Below, piece by piece: positions 60,663 through 64,000 of a DNA stretch of 64,000 nucleotides. The stretch's first letter is position 1; each line of letters begins with the position of its first letter. The position numbers and the translations under genes were made by a program. Origin of the DNA: Carallia brachiata (taxonomy: Eukaryota; Streptophyta; Magnoliopsida; Malpighiales; Rhizophoraceae); NCBI GenBank assembly GCA_021464245.1, contig JADCRB010000032.1, positions 980,025-1,044,024 of the forward strand, given 5' to 3'. The notes below the pieces were generated by a model. The model saw only the letters and a list, made by a program, of their open reading frames with translations. It was not told where the DNA came from and ran no database searches.

Positions 60663-63656
60663 TACAATCTCGAGTCTCTAAATTGAATTAAAAAAAAAAG
60701 CAAACAACTGTTTGAGACTACATTTATAGCCTTATTAAACACATAAATGAGAATTTAAATTCATGACTGCACAATATGAACAAAATTTTTTAATCATTAT
60801 ACTACAATGATCTGTGCTAAATTTTTTATTATTGTTACTTACTCCTCTATCTATCATAAAAATAAAAAATAAAAAACAAAAAACAAAAATTCAGGCCCAC
60901 GAAATGAAAAGAAGGTGTTGACAAAGTCATTGTAATATTTGTTGATTCATCGGTTCAGTTCAAGAATGAGTCTCGCTAAAAGTATATAAAAAATAGTTAT
61001 AGAGTAAATATATGAATAAGTTAACTTCTAAAAATTAATAAATTTTTCATTTTTTAAAAATAAATCTTAAACATATTTAATGTTACTCTCCTTTATTCGA
61101 TTTAAAAAAAATTCACCAAAAACATTTTTTTACTACCTTTAATTACTTAATAACTATTTTCTATATCTTCTTAATTTTTCCCTTAAAGAATTTGTTTGTT
61201 CGCCAAAAAAAATAACTATTTCACGCCCTTGGAGGCGCAATCGATCCAAATTCAAAAGAGAGCAGTGAGAAAGCAATGCATACACATCCGCTTTCTTCGT
61301 GAGGGCTAATGTTGTTTGTTTGTACTTCGACCAGTGCAGCTTCGACAAGTCCCCGTCTTGTTTAAAACCATGAACGGAAAACCTTCATAAATTCCTTCCT
61401 TCCCTTCTTTCCACGTACTCTAAAATTGAAAGTAACGAGTTTAATTCTTGTTCAAAACCATTAATTGAAAAATTACTTTAAAATTGAAGGTATTAAATTT
61501 AACTTTCGGTCAAAATCATTAATAAAAAAAAGTAACAAGAGATCACACGTCACATACCGAACTCATCGTTATTTTTTTATGCATTAAGTTCTAGGAAATA
61601 GACTTGCTATAACTAATCCACTGGTCCATTTGTGGAAATTTAACAATGAATCGGCGTCACTGCTTGCATCACATCGAGCTGCCTGCGCAAGAGACACGAA
61701 GTTACCGACTCCAATCCCTCCAAAGCAGACGTCCAGTCCCAAGCTTCCTTTTATATTTTTTTTGAAGAAATTTTATTCAAACATAACTAAAAGATGGCTT
61801 TGTTCTAATATACAGGAAAGATATCCAGCCTAATTACTCTGGATTAGTACATATAATTATTATTATCATTATATTACACTCTCTTTTCGCAAGTCAAAAC
61901 TCAAAGGTAGTAAGTTGGAGCACATTGGAGACCAATTCAAAATTATCCCATTGCAAGAATCCAATTTAGTTAGAATAATAGAAATTATATGTCTTCTCCC
62001 GAAAAAATTGAGAAAATTGATATTCGAACTTCATTCTTTCCTCAACTATCTTTCTCTCAAATAATGGACAATTATATTTATTACAGATAGTATAATATAT
62101 ATATATATACACCATTGCTTAATGGAATCCACGCCAGACTTCGGATGTTTAAAGCAAACTGTCACTGATTGCACCAACTAATCACATATTTACATCAACT
62201 AATATGCTCCTTTCCACAGTAAGCTTGCGTTCCTCTTCTTGAGCTTGGACATTGTAGTAGCCGCATCATTTGACTCCGTGTTGTGGGATATCTATTGTTG
62301 GAACAAACCAAAGCATCTCATTGCTTTCGGGCCTAATTAATTAAAGCATCTTTTGAGCATATCTTTCCGTAAACACCTGCAAGATAAACAACAAACTAGT
62401 CAGGATCTCTCGAAATAATGTTTCCTTATTGGAACTCAAAGCAAGGTGACAATCCATAAAGAAATTATAGAACACATTATTACGAGTAAATAGCAATCGA
62501 TTGTTCCATTACAAAGAAAAAGAAAAAAAAAACAATCGGAGGTTATCAGCATGGCAGTTTAGGCCAAGGAGAAGAATCCTGAATCAGTAACTCAAGTTTC
62601 AATGGATTATTATTGTAAGGAGGCCCTATTCTATTTTCATCTTTCCACGCATGCAAAGACTCCCCAATACATACAGGCAAAAAGAAATTCTAAGATCCTG
62701 AGTTACCAATCTTGGTTTCTAGTAAGGACATTGTTTTTTTGTGCTAGACTCCGGTATCCGAAACCACATTGGACTCCGACTAATCCGATTCGAACTTCTG
62801 TCAGACCCCTTGCGGGGGAGCTCTCCCAGCACCCAGCACCGCCTTGTAAGAACATTGTTAGCACACCATGAACTGAACCAAAATCCGCTGGTGACTCAAT
62901 AAAGGACACAGGGGACCCTATACACTAAGCCGAAAGAATCAAGTAGAAATAAGACAGAAAAGTGAATATAAGCACCCATAACCTTCAAAACCACAGATAT
63001 CACACTATAAATGCTTATCAAAGGTCCTCTACATGGATCAAAGTCTTAGTAGTCCGCACTGGTAAAGAATGGCTCATAAAAGGTCCTACGTGGATATCTA
63101 TTCTAGTAAAGAATATACAAACAATGAAAAGAGAACACGGACATATTATGGGGTAGTACCTGGACAAGAAATTTAAACTACATGAGAGAAGCATGCAAGG
63201 TATAATAAGAAAATTCTTTAACCAATCTTTGCTTTTATGGCAAAATTTCTCATATCTTCAACTAGACCCACTTGCGGCTTCATCCCTGAGAGAGACAAAG
63301 GCACCAAAATACAAAAGGTAAATGAAGAAATCATGTTGAATGAACAATCAGGATAGTGTACAATAGACAATTGGCATGGCTGGCCTCCTATTTCTACTTT
63401 GCTAAAATACCTGACTCAACTGTCTCAGATACCACAAAATGTGGGCTTTAATCCCAATATACCAATAAAACTAATAATAATAATGATACTTCACCCAACT
63501 GCTCAGTTTGCCTATAAGCTTGCAATATACTCAGGTTAATCATGTAATTGACAACAAACAATAGAGCACTAGTAATGACAATGTTAACAAGCATAATACA
63601 TTTTAGTCAGTACCTCAGTTTCCTTCCTGCTCTTCTTCTTTTCCTTTTCTATTGGG
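60663..63656. other. Intergenic DNA and 3' flank of the F-box gene
   Basis: AT-rich, with a (TA)n run at about 62,096-62,109. The stretch 62,100-63,656 is less AT-rich and may contain the 3' untranslated region of the F-box gene with introns. No coding region is supported; the reading frames at 62,602-62,871 and 61,154-61,348 have no recognisable domain. Confidence 0.4.
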
Positions 63657-64000
63657 CTATAAGACCAACTTGAAACCTTCAGATAAGAAATCGTCTCTGA
63701 AACAAGAAAAAAACATATTATTATCTTTAAATCAAATAAAATATCTAAAACCCACCAAAGGCAGCACGAATTAATGAGTTACCTCTTCTTGCAACTGGTC
63801 TTCTTCTCCTCATGATTGTCATGCGTCCTCCTATTAAGACCCTATTCGAATAGGGAGAAACAAGGCTTCCAACACAAATCTCTGTTTCATATATGAGGGG
63901 CAGGCCATGCCTCCGGACATATTCAACCCTTTTCCTCCTTAGATCATACCAGAACAGGTGTATGTTGTCATGTTCCACTAGGACCTGATTGCCACTCCTT
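63657..64000 (-). CDS. F-box protein, C-terminal part (5' end beyond window)
   Basis: Exons on the minus strand: 64000-63783 (partial) and 63694-63657. The readable part begins RSGNQVLVEHDNIHLFWYDL and continues RRKRVEYVRRHGLPLIYETE, ICVGSLVSP, then a basic RRRRPVARR stretch, and closes DDFLSEGFKLVL. The WYDL...KRV...V..HG.P pattern and the DDFLS.GFKL end are those of the F-box-associated domain of CPR1/CPR30-like proteins, which select substrates for SCF ubiquitin ligases. The F-box itself would lie outside the window. A second acceptor two bases upstream (CAG/AG) would shift the frame and replace this end with a longer Lys-rich tail. The first option is preferred because it restores the family ending. 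Confidence 0.75.

Noticed and set aside
1..64000. tRNA, rRNA, CRISPR, or plastid/mitochondrial insert
   Set aside because: I looked for tRNA B-box patterns, spaced direct repeats and organelle genes on both strands and found none that hold up.
1..64000. Autonomous retrotransposon or integrated virus coding sequence
   Set aside because: No reverse transcriptase, integrase, gag-like, capsid or movement-protein motif is readable in any frame.

Overview
The window is nuclear DNA of a dicot plant, most likely a woody rosid. The grounds are plant-specific gene families, GT-AG introns with T-rich branch regions, very AT-rich intergenic DNA, long poly-A/T and dinucleotide tracts, and several plant-type non-autonomous DNA transposons. 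The species cannot be fixed from the sequence alone.

Genes, left to right: (+) a GH5 endo-beta-mannanase, 5 exons (974-3592), with two single-base breaks in exon 4; (-) a small secreted cysteine-rich peptide (4181-4537); (-) a single-exon wax-ester-synthase-like acyltransferase (8774-9836) with two breaks in A/T runs; (-) RhoGDI, 5 exons (22597-24684), intact; (-) a conserved glycine-rich membrane protein of unknown function, 3 exons (28570-30670); (+) a DEK_C/double-SWIB protein, 5 exons (34584-37034), with one break in the second SWIB domain; (-) a plastid-targeted NTF2-like protein, 5 exons (39624-41157); (+) EMC3, 8 exons (42213-44775), with a GC-AG intron; (+) a small acidic Ala/Glu/Pro-rich disordered protein (50396-51287); (-) a UPL5-type HECT ubiquitin ligase, 3 exons (52863-57615), with at least six frame breaks; (-) the 3' end of an F-box protein that runs off the right edge (63657-64000). 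The genes look like unrelated housekeeping and metabolic loci. No operon-like or biosynthetic cluster is visible.

The stretches 9.9-22.5 kb, 45-50 kb and 57.8-63.6 kb are repeat-rich. They hold two non-autonomous hAT elements (one with a perfect 8-bp target duplication, one with a 1.26-kb palindromic element nested inside it), a Tourist/PIF-type MITE, a MULE-like fold-back element with a 9-bp target duplication, three copies of a CCGGTT-rich dispersed repeat, a minisatellite of about 15 x 59 bp, a 275-bp tandem duplication and a short relic of a second wax synthase gene.

No novel multi-gene system was found. The most informative oddity is the uneven distribution of single-base frame breaks. 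Four genes carry at least 11 in total, while six neighbouring genes carry none, so either real gene decay or locally poor consensus is involved.
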